Positions 1 through 9,120 of a stretch of DNA of 48,046 bases are shown one piece after another. The DNA comes from Planctomycetota bacterium. GTDB lineage: Bacteria > Planctomycetota > UBA1135 > GCA-002686595. The DNA lies in contig NZBA01000134.1 of assembly GCA_002686265.1 (NCBI GenBank), forward strand, positions 1-48,046. The letters run 5' to 3'. The first letter of the stretch is position 1. Each line of letters begins with the position of its first letter. The notes beneath the pieces were generated by a model. The model had not been told where the DNA came from and ran no database searches. It saw only the letters and a list, made by a program, of their open reading frames with translations. The position numbers were made by a program, and so were the translations under genes.

Positions 1-8
1 GGAAGGGC

Positions 9-950
9 TCACGCGCGACCTCCCACGACCGACGGCGCCCAGCGGCCCGACCACATGGCGCACACGACGCACTGCGCCAGAAGGAGGGCGCCGAAGAGCA
101 CGTGCAGGGTGGGGAAGAGAGAGTCGTGCAACTCCTGCACGGCCGGCGCAGCCCTCACGTAGAGGACCAGAAACGAGAGGACGCCGAGGGCCAACTGAAC
201 GGAGAGCAATGCCACCAGCCGCGCCCGGGCCGAGCGCAACTCCGGCCTGCCGCCCTCGTCTTGCGCCCCGGCCTTCAGGCCGCGCGCCAGGGCAAGGACG
301 CTCGTCGCCGCGACGAGCATTCCGACGAGGTGCGCCGCCAAGGCCGAGGGGGTCTCGCTGTGACGCAGCCAGGCTCCGAGGAAGACCGCCGAATAGACGA
401 AGCCACAGGTGCCCAGGGCCAGCCGGCCCAGGTCCGTGCGCTCGCGGGGGGCGGCGGCCTCGGCTGCCCCCCAGCGTGGTGAAAGGCCGACCGCGGTGGC
501 CGCCAAGAGGGCGAACACCGCCTGACCGAAGGCTCCGTGCAAGAAGGCCAAGGAGGGGCTGTTCTCCAGCACACGGAATCCGCCGACGGCACCCTGGGCA
601 CAGACCGCCGCCAGGGCAGCCGCCGCGAGGGCGCGCTCTGCTCGCCGTCGCCTGCCGAGGAAGGTCGCGACCACGGTCCCGATGGCGAGGAACCCGACCA
701 AGGATCCGAAGAGGCGGTGGGTGTGCTCCACGAAGGTCCCGACGTCCCTGAACCACTTCTCCACGGGGTAGAAGAAGAGGAAGTGGTCTCCCCGGCCCCG
801 TTCGAGCACGAGCCAGCCGTCGATCGCCATGCCGGCCTCCAGCGAGGTCACGCTGCCGCCGAACAGCAGGAGCGGGATCGCTGCCACGACCATCGCCAGA
901 GCGAGGCGGTGGGGCCACGGAGCGGGACTCGGGGCGAGTACGGCGGACAT
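9..950 (-). CDS. ctaA: Haem A synthase (COX15/CtaA family)
   Basis: Membrane enzyme that oxidises the haem O methyl group to make haem A for aa3-type cytochrome oxidases. The 313-residue protein has about eight hydrophobic segments, the usual size of the family. The haem-ligand signature EHTHRLFGS lies near residue 75, and further His residues sit in LHGAFGQ, AHLVGM and LHVLFGA, the paired four-helix pattern of CtaA. The N-terminal GGSVTSLEAGMA resembles the family's first-helix motif. I chose the ATG giving MSAVLAP; the frame stays open upstream, but that extension is Arg-rich and implausible. It lies downstream, on the same strand, of a shortened oxidase subunit I and a dihaem cytochrome, which fits a role in oxidase assembly. 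The stop is only 9 bases from the window edge, so any further operon members are not visible. Confidence 0.9.
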   Translation of the reverse strand: MSAVLAPSPAPWPHRLALAMVVAAIPLLLFGGSVTSLEAGMAIDGWLVLERGRGDHFLFFYPVEKWFRDVGTFVEHTHRLFGSLVGFLAIGTVVATFLGRRRRAERALAAAALAAVCAQGAVGGFRVLENSPSLAFLHGAFGQAVFALLAATAVGLSPRWGAAEAAAPRERTDLGRLALGTCGFVYSAVFLGAWLRHSETPSALAAHLVGMLVAATSVLALARGLKAGAQDEGGRPELRSARARLVALLSVQLALGVLSFLVLYVRAAPAVQELHDSLFPTLHVLFGALLLAQCVVCAMWSGRWAPSVVGGRA

Positions 951-1036
951 GATCGGCGGTAGGACGTCCTGTCGCGTGGCCCGGGCCCGTTCTCGGGGCT
1001 CCCGCCTGCCCGGGACCAACCACAGGGCCCCGTACT

Positions 1037-1420
1037 CTAGGCGGTCGGGCTGCTCTCCGCACCGACTTCTCCCACCTGCGGCATCCAGTCTTCCTCGCTC
1101 TGGGGAACGCCGTACTCGTAGGGACCGCGGCGGACCGTCAGCGGACGGTCGAAGTTGCCGTGCCCGGGAGGCGAGGGCGCCTCCCATTCCAGGCTAGCGC
1201 CCTGCCACGGATTGCGGCTCATGCGCCGGCCCAGGAACAGATTGCTGAAGACCTTCACCGCCGAGGGCAGGGCGATCAGAATCGTCGAGACCATGAAGGT
1301 CATGCCCAGAGCCGGGTTCATGCCCGAGGCGAACATGTGGTGCCCCCAGACGATGAAGCCGAGTCCGGCGATCGAGGCCATCGAGTAGACCGTCGTAGTA
1401 GGGCGTTCCCATGCGACCAC
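1037..1420 (-). pseudogene. ctaD: Cytochrome c oxidase subunit I remnant, internally deleted
   Basis: This 127-residue reading frame contains recognisable but non-contiguous pieces of haem-copper oxidase subunit I. Residues about 12-56 carry YSMASIAGLGFIVWGHHMF and then IALPSAVKVF, the helix with the two adjacent CuB-ligand histidines. It then jumps directly to the subunit's C-terminal tail, NPWQGASLEWEAPSPPGHGN. The family is normally about 500-560 residues with 12 helices; everything before the HHMF helix except perhaps a few residues (AWERPTT), and everything between KVF and NPW, is missing, yet the frame is open throughout. It starts with GTG immediately after the stop of the upstream cytochrome gene. 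It cannot form a working oxidase subunit. It may be a deletion pseudogene or an assembly collapse. Confidence 0.75.
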
Positions 1421-2836
1421 CTAGTGAGTGCTCGCGCCCGAGTCCCCGTGCGCGTGGTTGTCTTCGCCCGCTTGGGTGTGGCTGCCGGCGAGCTCGCTGT
1501 AGGGGTTCAGCCCTTCGCCGTCTTCGCGCTCGGAGAGGGAACGAACGTAGTGCACCAGAGCCCACATGTCGTCCGGCGGCACCAAGCGGTTCCCGTCGGC
1601 GCCGCGCGATTCGCCCACAGCCGGCATCGGGGTGCCGTTGATGCCGGCGTAGATGCGGCGGTAGATGTCGATCGGTCGCCTGCCGCCACGGTAGATCCCG
1701 GTGGTCAAGTCGCGCGGGAGAATCGGGTTGCCCCAGTCGTCGTCGTAGGCCGAGACCGACCGGGTGGGGTCCTCGGGGTCCGGCTTGAATGCTGATTCTC
1801 CGTCGCCGCGACCGAGAATGCCGTGGCAGCTGGAGCAGTTGCCGGTGGCCGCGTCGTTGAACACCTCTTTTCCGCGGGCGAGCATCGCGTCGGTAGGAGC
1901 GGGCACCGCAGCGTCGAAGGCGAAGAAAGCCGCGTCGGCGGCTCTCCACCTCGCTTCGACCTCCTCGTAGGTCTCGGTGACGGCCTCGGCCGTCAAGACG
2001 TCTTCGGAGGCGAAGCTCGCCAGGAGCAGGGCCTCGGTCTCGCCCCGCTTGGCGAGCAGCATCACGTAGTCCACGAGGCCGTGGAGTTCCGCGTCCGAGA
2101 AGCGCCGGAACGAGGGCATGGCCGTCCCCGGGACCCCCTCGGCAAGAAGGCGGAACAGGTCGGCCCTGCGCGGGTGCGCCTTGTCCTTGACGGCGGTGAA
2201 CTTGAAGATCCCCTTGCGGTAATCGCGCGGCAGGGGATCGAGGAACTCGGCCGTGGGACCATCTCCCCCGCCGGCGTTGCCGTGGCAGTGCAGGCACTGG
2301 ATGCGGTAGAGCTCCGCTGACTCGGCGAGCCTCGGGGAGTGCTCGGCGAAGGTCAGCCGTGCCTCCTCCCCGAAGTCATCGAACTCGTCGCGGGCCGCGA
2401 GCAGGTCCGCCCAGTCCGCGGCGAAGCCCGGCTTCCAAAGCACCTCCACATCCTCGTAGCGACCTTCGGCAATTGCCGCGAGCTGCTCGGAGAAGCGGAC
2501 CTCATTGTCTGCGTGGATCGCGGCCAGCTGCCCCTCGGAAACGCTCCCGCTTCCCGCGTCGCCCTCGGCGTAGGTCGGGTAATTGGGGTCGTACCCCTCG
2601 TCGAACCAGTCGGCGGTCAGCATGTACCCCGGCTCGGCGGCCGTGCCGTAGAGCATCTCGAGCGCGCCGAGTACCTGCGAGCGGACCTCGGGTGCCTCGG
2701 CGAGCGCAGCGACGGTCTGGTCGTTCAATGCGAGGTTGCGCGGCGCGGCCTCGGGCTCGAGCCCGCAACCCATCGAGGAGGCGAGGACGAGCAGTGCGAG
2801 CGGGGACACTGCCCGCGAATGGACTCTGGTCTTCAT
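1421..2836 (-). CDS. Dihaem c-type cytochrome lipoprotein
   Basis: Predicted 471-residue exported cytochrome c. The chosen ATG gives MKTRVHSRAVSPLALLVLAS followed by SMGC, a plausible lipobox with Cys24, so it is probably anchored outside the inner membrane. Two CXXCH haem sites are visible, CLHCH at about residue 181 and CSSCH at about 334. Each is followed by a Met-containing segment (GTAMPSF and GTPMPAV) that could supply the sixth ligand, as in class I cytochrome domains. The region before the first haem is rich in acidic residues and is not one I recognise. The C-terminus is His-rich. The gene directly precedes the oxidase subunit I remnant with no spacer, which suggests it once delivered electrons to that oxidase. 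A longer GTG/ATG start upstream is possible but lacks a signal peptide. Confidence 0.85.
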   Translation of the reverse strand: MKTRVHSRAVSPLALLVLASSMGCGLEPEAAPRNLALNDQTVAALAEAPEVRSQVLGALEMLYGTAAEPGYMLTADWFDEGYDPNYPTYAEGDAGSGSVSEGQLAAIHADNEVRFSEQLAAIAEGRYEDVEVLWKPGFAADWADLLAARDEFDDFGEEARLTFAEHSPRLAESAELYRIQCLHCHGNAGGGDGPTAEFLDPLPRDYRKGIFKFTAVKDKAHPRRADLFRLLAEGVPGTAMPSFRRFSDAELHGLVDYVMLLAKRGETEALLLASFASEDVLTAEAVTETYEEVEARWRAADAAFFAFDAAVPAPTDAMLARGKEVFNDAATGNCSSCHGILGRGDGESAFKPDPEDPTRSVSAYDDDWGNPILPRDLTTGIYRGGRRPIDIYRRIYAGINGTPMPAVGESRGADGNRLVPPDDMWALVHYVRSLSEREDGEGLNPYSELAGSHTQAGEDNHAHGDSGASTH

Positions 2837-3186
2837 CGACACGCTTGGATGGAACGGCGTCTCAGTCGGTGCACACTTCCCCGGAAGTGTCGGCGGCACT
2901 CGAAGCAAACCGTCGACGCGGCGATCCGGGGGAGGGTCAAGATGGCGACCTCCTCGCCAGGCTGGGGAGAAGAAGCGCCCTATTCGCCGGAGATTCTGCA
3001 GCTCCTTGCTAGCGTGTCAATGACACAAGCGAGGAGTCGTAACTTGCTAACCTCATTCACCAGACATCAAGATTCGCAGAGTCGATCATCTTGTTTAGAA
3101 CTCCAACCTGTGACTCACAGATCGAATTGCAGAGCGGCGGCGGAGACGCCCTGATTGCGTTCACCGCCGCATGAGTACGAGAGACC
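2837..3186. other. Intergenic region between divergent genes
   Basis: About 350 bases separate the divergently transcribed cytochrome and YgfZ-like genes. The stretch 3000-3180 is noticeably richer in A and T than its surroundings, consistent with promoter activity in one or both directions. I see no convincing paired -35/-10 elements, RNA gene or coding region. Confidence 0.4.
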
Positions 3187-4293
3187 TTGAAGAACACCCC
3201 GCTCTATGAGATCCACGTCGCCGCCGGCGGCCGCCTGCGGCCCCCCGACGAACCGGCACCGTTGTTGACCTACGGCGACGTCCCCGGCGAGTACCTTGCC
3301 GCGCTCGAACGCTGCGCCCTCTTCGACGAGACCGACCGCGGGCTCATCCGCGCCTCGGGCGCGGACGCGGGCGACTTCCTTCATGGTCTGCTGTCCAACG
3401 AGGTGCGCTCGGTGGCCCCCGGTCTCGGCAACCGCACGCTGCTCCTGACGGCACGAGGAAAGGTGCGCTTCGACCTCGACTTCGCGCGGACGGCGGAGAC
3501 CTTCGAGCTCTCCACGCCACCCGGCGCGGCCCCGGCTCTCCTCGAAGCCCTCGACACCTACCTCTTCGCCGAAGTGGTCGAGCTCGTCGACGCGACCGAG
3601 GAGCACGCTCCCCTGTGTGTGACCGGACCGGCTGCCGAGAACGTCGTCGCCGCACTTTGCGGCGTCCCGGCTCCCACGGGCGACCGCGCCCACTCGCTGC
3701 TCGGGTGGGGCGAGCACTCCCTGCGTGTCACGGCCCTGACCGCCTTCGGTTCCCCGGCTTGGCGCCTCGACGCCGGTGCGGGAGGCGCTGTCGCCCTATG
3801 GAAAGCCCTCGTCGAAGCGGGCGCACGGCCCGCGGGCCGCGTCGTGGCCGACAGTCTGCGTGTCGAGGCCTGTGCCGCCCTCGCCGGGGAGGACATCGAC
3901 GAGGGCGTCTACCCCCAGGAGGCGCGGCTGGAGTCCGCCTTCCGCCTCGACAAGGGCTGCTACGTCGGACAAGAGGTGGTCGCCAAGATCGACACCTACG
4001 GCGGGTTGAACAAGCGCCTGACCCTGCTCGCGATCCCCCACGACGACCCCGTCCCTCGGGGGACCTCCCTGCTGAGGAGGAACCCGGAGAACGAGGAGTG
4101 GCGGGAGGTGGGGGTCGTCACCTCCTGGGCCTGGTCCTTCGCCGCCGACAGCGGCCTCGCCCTCGCCTACGTCAAGCGCCGCCACCAAGCGGTGGGCACT
4201 CGCTTGCGCCTGGGGGATTCGAGCGCCGAGGCCACGATCACGGCGGCGCCCCTGCGGGAGGGAGCGGTCGCCGTCAGCGGCGAGTTCGAGTGA
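3187..4293 (+). CDS. ygfZ: YgfZ/GcvT-family folate-binding protein
   Basis: 368-residue member of the aminomethyltransferase-like family that in E. coli (YgfZ) binds tetrahydrofolate and supports iron-sulfur cluster enzymes. The diagnostic YgfZ signature K-G-C-Y-x-G-Q-E is present as KGCYVGQE at about residue 257, preceded by ESAFRLD. The N-terminus (TPLYEIHVAAGG) and LHGLLSNEV match the GcvT fold. The start is TTG: the nearby ATG at 3171 is out of frame and stops soon, and a purine-rich GAGAGA lies just upstream of the TTG. The abundance of iron-sulfur and haem proteins in this window fits the proposed role. It is convergent with the next gene, with only 13 bases between stops. Confidence 0.85.
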   Translation: MKNTPLYEIHVAAGGRLRPPDEPAPLLTYGDVPGEYLAALERCALFDETDRGLIRASGADAGDFLHGLLSNEVRSVAPGLGNRTLLLTARGKVRFDLDFARTAETFELSTPPGAAPALLEALDTYLFAEVVELVDATEEHAPLCVTGPAAENVVAALCGVPAPTGDRAHSLLGWGEHSLRVTALTAFGSPAWRLDAGAGGAVALWKALVEAGARPAGRVVADSLRVEACAALAGEDIDEGVYPQEARLESAFRLDKGCYVGQEVVAKIDTYGGLNKRLTLLAIPHDDPVPRGTSLLRRNPENEEWREVGVVTSWAWSFAADSGLALAYVKRRHQAVGTRLRLGDSSAEATITAAPLREGAVAVSGEFE

Positions 4294-4306
4294 GCGCCGG
4301 CTCCGC

Positions 4307-5371
4307 TCAGCGCGTGGAGGCGATACCCTCGAAGGCCGCCGGAGTCCCCTGAGCCCGTTCGAGCTGCACCCTCACGCCGAGATCGAACAGGCTGCCGACC
4401 GGGACGCGCCCGCGGATCAGCACCGGAACGCCGGTGCGCGTGTGGACCCAGATCTGGAGCTCGCCGCGGATCCCGAACAAGCCGGCGAACTCACGCTCCT
4501 CCTCGCCTCGGGGGACCTCGCTCTTCAGCAGCACCTCCGTGCACTCGAAGATCCCCGCGGGGGTTTCGATCGGGCGCGTGTCCCCCCGCAGGAGGGTCAC
4601 GTCCCACAGGCGATCCTTGTCCACCATGGTGAAGCCGGTGCTCTGCCCGTCCTCGCGCACGAAGGCGCGCGCGACCCACACGGCCGCCAGCATGTCCATC
4701 GACCCCGAGGGGACCTCTCGCACGCGGAGCTCGCCCCAGACGCGGTGACCGGCGCGCTTGCACTTCTTGCAGTGGAAGTCGTCGCGCCAAGGGATGGTCG
4801 GCTCGACGAAGTGCTCGCGGCGCTCGCAGCCGCGACAGTGACCGTCGCAACGGTAGGAGGACAGGGCCACGCCTTCCCGCATCCCGATCATCACCTCGCG
4901 CCGACGATTCTCGGTACCGGCCTGGACGTCGCGGTGAATCACCTCCGGCCAGGCCTGAGGGTTGAAGCGCGTCGTCAGGGTGTGGTCGAGGTCGTAGCCC
5001 AGGTAGCGGCCCTCGGCCGCGCTCATCAAGGTCCCGGCCCACAGCACGGGGACGTCCGGCTCGATTGGAATCGCAAGGCCGGGGACGTAGCGCTGGACCG
5101 TCGAACCCAGGGTCACCCTGCCGACGCCCGCGCCGAGCAGGCCGAGATCGATCACTACTTCGAAGATCAGCTTCTCCGCCGGAGCCACCCAGACGGGGAA
5201 CCCGGCGGGGCCGAAGTCGAGGCGCAGGCTGCCCTCCACGAGCGCCGGGTCGCCCGGGCCAGACAGCACCTGGACGGGCACGGTTGGCTGCTCCGGCTCG
5301 GGCGCGACATCCTGCGACCGGAGACCGAACACTCCCAGGGCGAGGAGGCTGAGGGGGACGGAGGAGACCAA
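4307..5371 (-). CDS. DUF3108-like secreted protein with zinc-ribbon-like insert
   Basis: A roughly 354-residue protein whose second half resembles the DUF3108 family of secreted beta-rich proteins. Unusually, the centre contains CDGHCRGCERR, and about 25 residues later CKKCKRAGH. This Cys/His cluster could bind zinc or be a redox site. The start is uncertain: the frame is open far upstream with no ATG after the previous gene, and I chose a TTG that yields a short hydrophobic signal-like segment (VSSVPLSLLALGVFG). No clear ribosome-binding site precedes it. It lies downstream of the amino-acid dehydrogenase with about 170 bases between them. The function is unknown. Confidence 0.6.
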   Translation of the reverse strand: MVSSVPLSLLALGVFGLRSQDVAPEPEQPTVPVQVLSGPGDPALVEGSLRLDFGPAGFPVWVAPAEKLIFEVVIDLGLLGAGVGRVTLGSTVQRYVPGLAIPIEPDVPVLWAGTLMSAAEGRYLGYDLDHTLTTRFNPQAWPEVIHRDVQAGTENRRREVMIGMREGVALSSYRCDGHCRGCERREHFVEPTIPWRDDFHCKKCKRAGHRVWGELRVREVPSGSMDMLAAVWVARAFVREDGQSTGFTMVDKDRLWDVTLLRGDTRPIETPAGIFECTEVLLKSEVPRGEEEREFAGLFGIRGELQIWVHTRTGVPVLIRGRVPVGSLFDLGVRVQLERAQGTPAAFEGIASTR

Positions 5372-5538
5372 GGGACAGGGTGGAAGGCTGCGCGACTCGG
5401 CTCTGAGCTCAGGCGTTGCTAGGAGAAAGGGCCGCGGGGAGACGGAGCCTTCTTCGTCGCTGCGAGGAGGACGAGGTCGGAGTAGGGCATTGTCGAACGG
5501 GATGCTAGGGGGCCGCGGGGGGGGATGCGAGGGCGCGT

Positions 5539-6612
5539 TCAAGACGGGGCGAGCGGCTCGGCGGGCAGTGGATCCGCCCGCCGCTCCTCGAGCAGGCGTT
5601 CGGCCTCGTGCACGGCGAGCCGCTGGGGAGAGGAGCCCTCTGCCGCCGCACGTTCGAGGACGCCTTGCACCGTCGCGCCGATGCGCTCGCCGATGTGCCC
5701 GAGCGGCTTCCGCCGACGCTCGAGATGAAAGTGGGCACCGCGCATGAGAGCCCCCGCGCTGATGACGAAATCGGGAACGTAGAGCACTCCCCGCTCGTGA
5801 AGGGCGTCGGCGTGCCCCCCTCGCGCGAGGGGGTTGTTGGCGCTCCCGGCGATGATCCGCGCCCGCAGGCGTGGAATGGACAGGTCGTGGAGGATGCCGC
5901 CGAGGGCGCAGGGCGCGAAGACGTCGCACTCCTCCCCCAACTCGCGCGTGGGATCGAGCAGCTCCACGCCGAGCTCCTCCGCCGCGCCGGCACGCTCGGG
6001 GTCGAGCTCGGTGCCCGCCCCCCGCACGCCCGCCCCCAACAGTCGCTCCGCCAGGACCCGGCCCACGGCCCCCAGCCCCTGAATGACGACGTGCCTGCGC
6101 GGCCAGTCCGCCTCCCCGTCGAGGTGTTCCAGGGCGGCCTGCATGCCGCGAAACACGCCCTCCGCGGTGGCCGCGGACAGGCGCCCGGGCCCGCGCGCGC
6201 CGGGACGGGTCACGTGGTGCGTCTCGCGCGCGATCCAGGCCAGCTCACGCTCGCCCGTGCCCACGTCGGGCCCGCAGGAAACCACTCCACCCAGCCCCTC
6301 GATGACGCGCCCGAGGTACTCGTAGGCCGCTTCCCAGTCCACCTCGGGGTGATCGAGCAGCACGGTCTTCACGCCCCCTGCATCCACGCCTCCAAGGCAG
6401 CACTTGAGCGTCATCGCGCGCGCCAAGCGCATGCAGTCTCGCAAGGCTTCCTCGTCGCTCCTGTAGACCCAGCGCCGCACCCCTCCCAGGGCCGGCCCCA
6501 CGCTGGTGTCGTGGATGGCCATGTATCCTCGCACCCCAGAGCGGCGGTCGTGGAGCGCGAGGACTCTCTCGAAGCCCCCGCGGGCCATCGCTGCCAGGAT
6601 GCCGTTTTCCAT
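5539..6612 (-). CDS. Leu/Phe/Val dehydrogenase family protein
   Basis: 357-residue NAD-dependent amino-acid dehydrogenase of the Glu/Leu/Phe/Val family, which reversibly deaminates amino acids to 2-oxo acids. Visible features are MTLK with the substrate-binding Lys, GGVDAGGVKTVL with the catalytic Lys (the family usually has GGGK; here GGVK), GPDVGT, the nucleotide-binding GLGAVG, and PCALGG followed by IAGSANNPLA near the C-terminal side. The ATG giving MENGILAAM has AGGAGGG upstream, though with a long spacing of about 12 bases. Upstream in-frame codons are open, and an ATG at 6663 is an alternative. The neighbouring gene upstream is divergent, so a shared promoter lies between 6612 and 6729. 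Confidence 0.85.
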   Translation of the reverse strand: MENGILAAMARGGFERVLALHDRRSGVRGYMAIHDTSVGPALGGVRRWVYRSDEEALRDCMRLARAMTLKCCLGGVDAGGVKTVLLDHPEVDWEAAYEYLGRVIEGLGGVVSCGPDVGTGERELAWIARETHHVTRPGARGPGRLSAATAEGVFRGMQAALEHLDGEADWPRRHVVIQGLGAVGRVLAERLLGAGVRGAGTELDPERAGAAEELGVELLDPTRELGEECDVFAPCALGGILHDLSIPRLRARIIAGSANNPLARGGHADALHERGVLYVPDFVISAGALMRGAHFHLERRRKPLGHIGERIGATVQGVLERAAAEGSSPQRLAVHEAERLLEERRADPLPAEPLAPS

Positions 6613-6728
6613 TGCACCACGACGCCCTCCTGGGACGCCGCGAACCTCGATTGTACTCTGCATCCATGATCGCGTCCGGTGTCGGTACCACGGGAAGATC
6701 GCAAACCGCGAGGCGTCCCAAGTCCGCC

Positions 6729-7682
6729 ATGTCACATCACCCCGCCCTCCCACGCCTCCGCCAGCGGCTTTCGCGCGAGGCATTCGCTCCCCTCTTCCTC
6801 GCCCTCGGCGCCGCCTGCGCCGCGCCGGCCGATCTCACCCCCGAGCCCCCGCTCGAGGAGTACGTCCCGATCGAGCTGCGCCTCCCCGACGACGAGCCGA
6901 GCGTGGGGAAGCTGCTGGTGGACTTCAGCTCCGCCATCAACGCTTGGACGATGAAGGCCTGGAACGCGGGCGACCGACGGGACCGCCAGAAGCAGGAGAG
7001 GCTGGAGCTGTACCTCACCGCCCAAGCGAAGAAGCACAAGGGAACACTCCTGATCGAGCTGGAGAGCGGACCCACCCAGAACCGCACCGTGGCGGCCGCG
7101 GCCCTGGGGTTCGCCCGTGAGGCGAACACCCTCAGCCCCTTGCTCAACGCCCTCGACGACCCCGAGCCCGCCGTGGTCTTGAACGCGATGCTCGGCCTGA
7201 CCCTGTTGCGGTCTCCGGACACTCCCCTGACTCAGGCGTGCGAGATCCTGCGCCACGATGCGAACCCACGCATGCGTTGGAGCGCCGCCTACCTCGCGCG
7301 CACCCTGCTCGAGGTCGGCGCGCGCGACGAGTGCGTGGGTGAGGCCGCCCACATCGGGCTCTCCGACCCCGAACCTATGGTGCGCACCCAGTGCGCTCTG
7401 ATCGCCGCCTTGCTCGGTAGCACCGAACGCATCGGCGACCTCTCGGTGCTCCTGCACGACGACGTTCCCCTGGTGCGCTCCGCCGCCGCCCGCGCCCTGG
7501 TGCACCTCGGCCTGCACTCACCGCCCCACAAGGGACGAGCCGCGCGTGCCCTGGTGGAGGCCATGGCTGCGGCCGAGCGCTCCGAGCGAGCGCGCCTCGC
7601 CCAGCAGTTGGTAACCCTCAGCGGACACCACCACGGCATGGAGGTCGAGCGCTGGGCCGAGTGGGCGAACCAGTTGCCCTGA
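6729..7682 (+). CDS. Secreted HEAT-repeat protein
   Basis: 317-residue protein with an N-terminal hydrophobic segment (FAPLFLALGAACAAP) that is a signal peptide and possibly a weak lipobox. From about residue 90 it contains a series of roughly 35-residue helical repeats of HEAT type: LLNALDDPEPAVVLNAMLGL, then similar units around MRWSAAYLARTLL, MVRTQCALIAALLG and LVRSAAARALVHLG. Such repeats form curved protein-binding surfaces; no enzymatic motif is visible. The start is the ATG giving MSHHPALPRL, which leaves room for a divergent promoter. The next gene starts 39 bases downstream on the same strand, so the two are probably co-transcribed. Function unknown. Confidence 0.75.
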   Translation: MSHHPALPRLRQRLSREAFAPLFLALGAACAAPADLTPEPPLEEYVPIELRLPDDEPSVGKLLVDFSSAINAWTMKAWNAGDRRDRQKQERLELYLTAQAKKHKGTLLIELESGPTQNRTVAAAALGFAREANTLSPLLNALDDPEPAVVLNAMLGLTLLRSPDTPLTQACEILRHDANPRMRWSAAYLARTLLEVGARDECVGEAAHIGLSDPEPMVRTQCALIAALLGSTERIGDLSVLLHDDVPLVRSAAARALVHLGLHSPPHKGRAARALVEAMAAAERSERARLAQQLVTLSGHHHGMEVERWAEWANQLP

Positions 7683-7720
7683 TCCGCGCCGCCTGCGCTC
7701 CCAGCCGCTACCCTGAGGGA

Positions 7721-8935
7721 GTGAGATACCCCTCGCACGAGGCGCGCCGACGCCCCGGTACGCCCCTCGGCATCCTCGCGGTCGTACTGGCCTTCAGCGG
7801 GTTCGCGGCACACGGGCAGGAGGCCCCGGCGCAGGGCGGGGAGCCCGAAGCCGACGAGCCGCTCACGCCACCCTCTCCTCTGCCGCGCCGGTCGGTGGAC
7901 GGCCTTCGGGGGATGGTGACCCACTCGGTCCTCGAGTTCGCGGGCCACGGGCGGCCCCACTCCCTCGCCGCCGTCTTCGTCTTCCCCGACCGCGCTCGCT
8001 GGCGCATCGAACCGCGCGGAGGAGACGAGGCCGCCCGACGCATGCGCTTCCGCTACGGGGCGCACACCTTCGGCATCGAGCCAGGCCAAACCGCCTCGCA
8101 CGCCTTGCGGGACGCACAGGCGGTGCAGTGCCTGCTGCAGATGGAGCTGCGGCGCGCAGCGACCCTCTGGCCCCACGGCTTCCCATGGCGCGGCGAGGGG
8201 CGGCTGCGAACCGCCGTGGTGGAAGGCGCGGGACAGCTCGTCGCCCTCTTGGACCCGGCCGGGGAGCGACCGGTCGAGCTCTCCAGTCTGCGGGCGGACG
8301 GTCGTCCACTCGAGAGCCTGCGGGAGATCCGCTGGCGCGCACCGGAGAAGAACGGACGGCGCTGGCCGGCATCCTGGGAGCTCTGGGTCGAAGGGCGACT
8401 CGTCTGGAGCGAGACGATCACGAGCGTCGACACGGCAACGCGCTACCTGGACGCCTACTTCCTACCCGCGGACCGCCGTGCGCGCTCGAGCGCGACGGAC
8501 GCCCGGCGCGTGCTCTCGGTGGACATGCCCCGGCGCGTGCAGCGGCGCTTCCCCCTCCCGCAGCCGACCTGGGACGCGGCGGCAAAGCGCGGTGTGAGCC
8601 TCGCGGACGAGTGGCGCGCGACCGACGGCGCCGCCCCCCTCGACGGGGGGACGACGGTCGAGCTCGACGGACGGGGCCGCCCCGTCGCCGTCCTGCTCCA
8701 GCTGTCCGATCCCCTGGCGGAAGTCCCCGAAGGCTGGAGCGTGCGCCCGGGCTGTCCGGGTGTCGCCACGCGGGTGGATGGCCTGGCGAGAATCGACGGC
8801 GCCCTCTTGCGACGGCTCGGCGAGCACGCGCCGCCGGGCGCCGAGCGCGACGCGCCCCTCCTACGCATGAGCCGGGGAGCCCAACCGCCCCTCGAGGTCC
8901 GGGTGTTCCTGCCCCTGCGCCCCGGGGACGAGTGA
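7721..8935 (+). CDS. Secreted protein of unknown function
   Basis: 404-residue protein that I do not recognise. A GTG start, with GAGGGA directly in front of it, gives an N-terminus with a typical signal peptide (LGILAVVLAFSGFAAHGQ), so it is exported. The mature part begins with a Pro/Glu-rich linker and then a domain with mixed beta-type sequence (AAVFVFPDRARWRIE), reminiscent of outer-membrane or periplasmic beta-sheet proteins of the LolA/DUF4292 type, but I cannot assign it. No Cys-rich or catalytic motifs are obvious. It follows the HEAT-repeat gene closely and probably shares its transcript. Confidence 0.65.
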   Translation: MRYPSHEARRRPGTPLGILAVVLAFSGFAAHGQEAPAQGGEPEADEPLTPPSPLPRRSVDGLRGMVTHSVLEFAGHGRPHSLAAVFVFPDRARWRIEPRGGDEAARRMRFRYGAHTFGIEPGQTASHALRDAQAVQCLLQMELRRAATLWPHGFPWRGEGRLRTAVVEGAGQLVALLDPAGERPVELSSLRADGRPLESLREIRWRAPEKNGRRWPASWELWVEGRLVWSETITSVDTATRYLDAYFLPADRRARSSATDARRVLSVDMPRRVQRRFPLPQPTWDAAAKRGVSLADEWRATDGAAPLDGGTTVELDGRGRPVAVLLQLSDPLAEVPEGWSVRPGCPGVATRVDGLARIDGALLRRLGEHAPPGAERDAPLLRMSRGAQPPLEVRVFLPLRPGDE

Positions 8936-9120
8936 ACCCCACGGAGAGCGGAGCGGGCGACCTCCCCAGAGGACACCGCCAAGTCCAGCGCCTCCTCGCT
9001 CCCCGAGACAGGCCGCTCGGGCCCTCCCCGGCCCCTTCGGAGCGAATCCGCCCCTGGGCACCCCATTTGCACGGAGCCCGCCCCCATCCGCCCGACTCGA
9101 CCAACACCGAGGCTGTCCCT

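Noticed and set aside
1194..2297. 367-codon minus-strand frame overlapping the dihaem cytochrome and the oxidase remnant
   Set aside because: Arg-rich out-of-frame translation; the overlapping frames contain real haem motifs and oxidase sequences.
8128..9120. Long N-terminal extension of the Ser/Arg/Trp-rich protein
   Set aside because: The upstream part is the shadow of the preceding gene; a signal peptide begins exactly at the ATG at 9121.
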